NCBI GenBank assembly: GCA_036558545.1
Contig: DATBFJ010000058.1
Coordinates: 1-40,908 of the forward strand
DNA length: 40,908 nucleotides
Reading direction: 5' to 3'
Source: JALYGJ01 sp036558545
GTDB lineage: Bacteria > Chloroflexota > Limnocylindria > Limnocylindrales > CSP1-4
Position numbers and translations under genes: made by a program. Below, piece by piece: positions 40,398 to 40,908 of this stretch (its first letter is position 1; each line of letters begins with the position of its first letter). The notes beneath the pieces were generated by a model, which saw only the letters and a list, made by a program, of their open reading frames with translations, had not been told where the DNA came from and did no database searches.

Positions 40398-40908
40398 GTG
40401 GTGGTCGTCCTCGTCGTTGTCGCGATCAATTTCCTGCTGCCACAGCGTTCCGGCCCGATCGACGTGACGGAGGCGTGGGAGCAGATCATGGTCGCAAGCG
40501 CGTTCCTCGCCGCGTTCTTGGCGATGCCGTACGTCCTGCTCCACCGCTCGTGGGCTGGCTACCTGGTGGTCGTGGCGCTGATCGTGACCTCGGTCGCTCG
40601 CTACGGCACGCAGTGGATTTCACTGCCGGAAACGGGCCAGGCGAAGCTATCCGTCGCGGCGTGGAACGTTGAGGGGGGTGCAGACGCAGGGTCGCGGGTT
40701 ATCGACGGCATTGATGGCATCGACGTCGACGTCCTGGGCCTGGAGGAATTCCAACCGGCCATGGAGAACGCGCTGACGACCAATCGAACGATCGGCCTCA
40801 CCTACCCGTACCACGTCTTCGCGCCGAGCGGTGATGCCGTGGGAGTCGCGCTTCTCAGTCGTTGGCCGATTCTCGAGCAGCAGGCGTGGCACCATCCGTC
40901 TTACATCC
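40398..40908 (+). CDS. Membrane-anchored endonuclease/exonuclease/phosphatase-family protein, 5' part (runs off window)
   Basis: The frame is open to the window edge. Residues 1-75 hold two or three hydrophobic segments (VVVVLVVVAINFLLP, MVASAFLAAFLAMPYVLL, YLVVVALIVTSVARYG). From about residue 88 the EEP fold begins: KLSVAAWNVEGGADAG with the active-site Asn, VDVLGLEEFQP with the catalytic Glu and VGVALLSRWPI. Proteins of this layout are metal-dependent phosphodiesterases or nucleases with an extracellular domain. The start is uncertain: GTG 40398 is the first standard codon near the first helix, but the frame is open further upstream (IGRLALAW) across the end of the previous gene. Confidence is good for the family, low for the exact start. 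Confidence 0.82.
   Translation, partial: MVVVLVVVAINFLLPQRSGPIDVTEAWEQIMVASAFLAAFLAMPYVLLHRSWAGYLVVVALIVTSVARYGTQWISLPETGQAKLSVAAWNVEGGADAGSRVIDGIDGIDVDVLGLEEFQPAMENALTTNRTIGLTYPYHVFAPSGDAVGVALLSRWPILEQQAWHHPSYI

Noticed and set aside
1..40908. CRISPR arrays, tRNA or rRNA genes, insertion sequences and prophage genes
   Set aside because: By eye I found no regularly spaced direct repeats, no cloverleaf-like segments, no transposase or integrase motifs and no phage structural genes.

Overview
The window is about 40.9 kb of high-GC bacterial chromosome with densely packed genes on both strands. I see no rRNA, tRNA, CRISPR array, transposase or phage gene. The gene mix suggests a free-living Chloroflexota bacterium of the soil or freshwater Limnocylindria type: class III nucleotide cyclases fused to a hydrolase or to an ATPase-TPR module, an ECF42-type sigma factor with a DGPF/YCII partner, a fused TreS-maltokinase with GlgE, tandem PQQ sugar dehydrogenases and a SCO1664-family protein. 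An actinobacterium remains possible; this placement is from remembered family resemblance, not a search.

Layout. 1-1.6 kb: the end of a SCO1664-family gene, then a hydrolase-cyclase fusion. 1.6-11.4 kb (minus strand): an alpha-glucan cluster, transcribed in the order DinB-like protein, large GH13 enzyme, small membrane protein, GlgE, TreS-maltokinase. Together TreS, maltokinase and GlgE make a complete trehalose to maltose to maltose-1-phosphate to alpha-glucan route. 11.6-17 kb: secreted and envelope proteins (a lipoprotein, two tandem PQQ sugar dehydrogenases, a VanY-type carboxypeptidase, a membrane-anchored sulfite-oxidase-like molybdoenzyme). 17-19.9 kb (minus): a polar amino acid ABC importer with several hairpins around the permease start. 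19.9-23.8 kb (minus): a phenylacetyl-CoA epoxidase operon led by its TetR regulator (TetR-PaaA-B-C-D, no PaaE here), followed by a small membrane protein. 23.9-29.7 kb: a 921-residue cyclase/ATPase/TPR regulator, a DUF4242 protein and PEP carboxylase.

29.8-32.3 kb (plus): a YCII/DGPF protein overlapping an ECF42-like sigma factor, then a clear fluoride riboswitch ahead of crcB and a DUF190 gene. 32.4-36.3 kb: a GbsR-like regulator, an unrecognised multi-domain protein and a proline-racemase-family enzyme with a long unusual N-terminal extension. 36.5-38.2 kb (minus): an ABC-2 exporter. 38.2-39.7 kb (plus): an ECF sigma factor whose stop overlaps the start of an O6-alkylguanine-DNA methyltransferase carrying an Ada-type four-cysteine zinc domain at its C-terminus, the reverse of the order in E. 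coli Ada. The window ends with a cyclase/formamidase-family enzyme and the 5' part of an endonuclease/exonuclease/phosphatase membrane protein.

The most promising candidate for an undescribed system is the sigma factor plus permuted Ogt-Ada protein at 38.2-39.7 kb, which looks like a compact DNA-alkylation sensor. Next come the racemase fusion, the hydrolase-cyclase with a missing catalytic histidine, the riboswitch locus and the hairpin-framed permease start.
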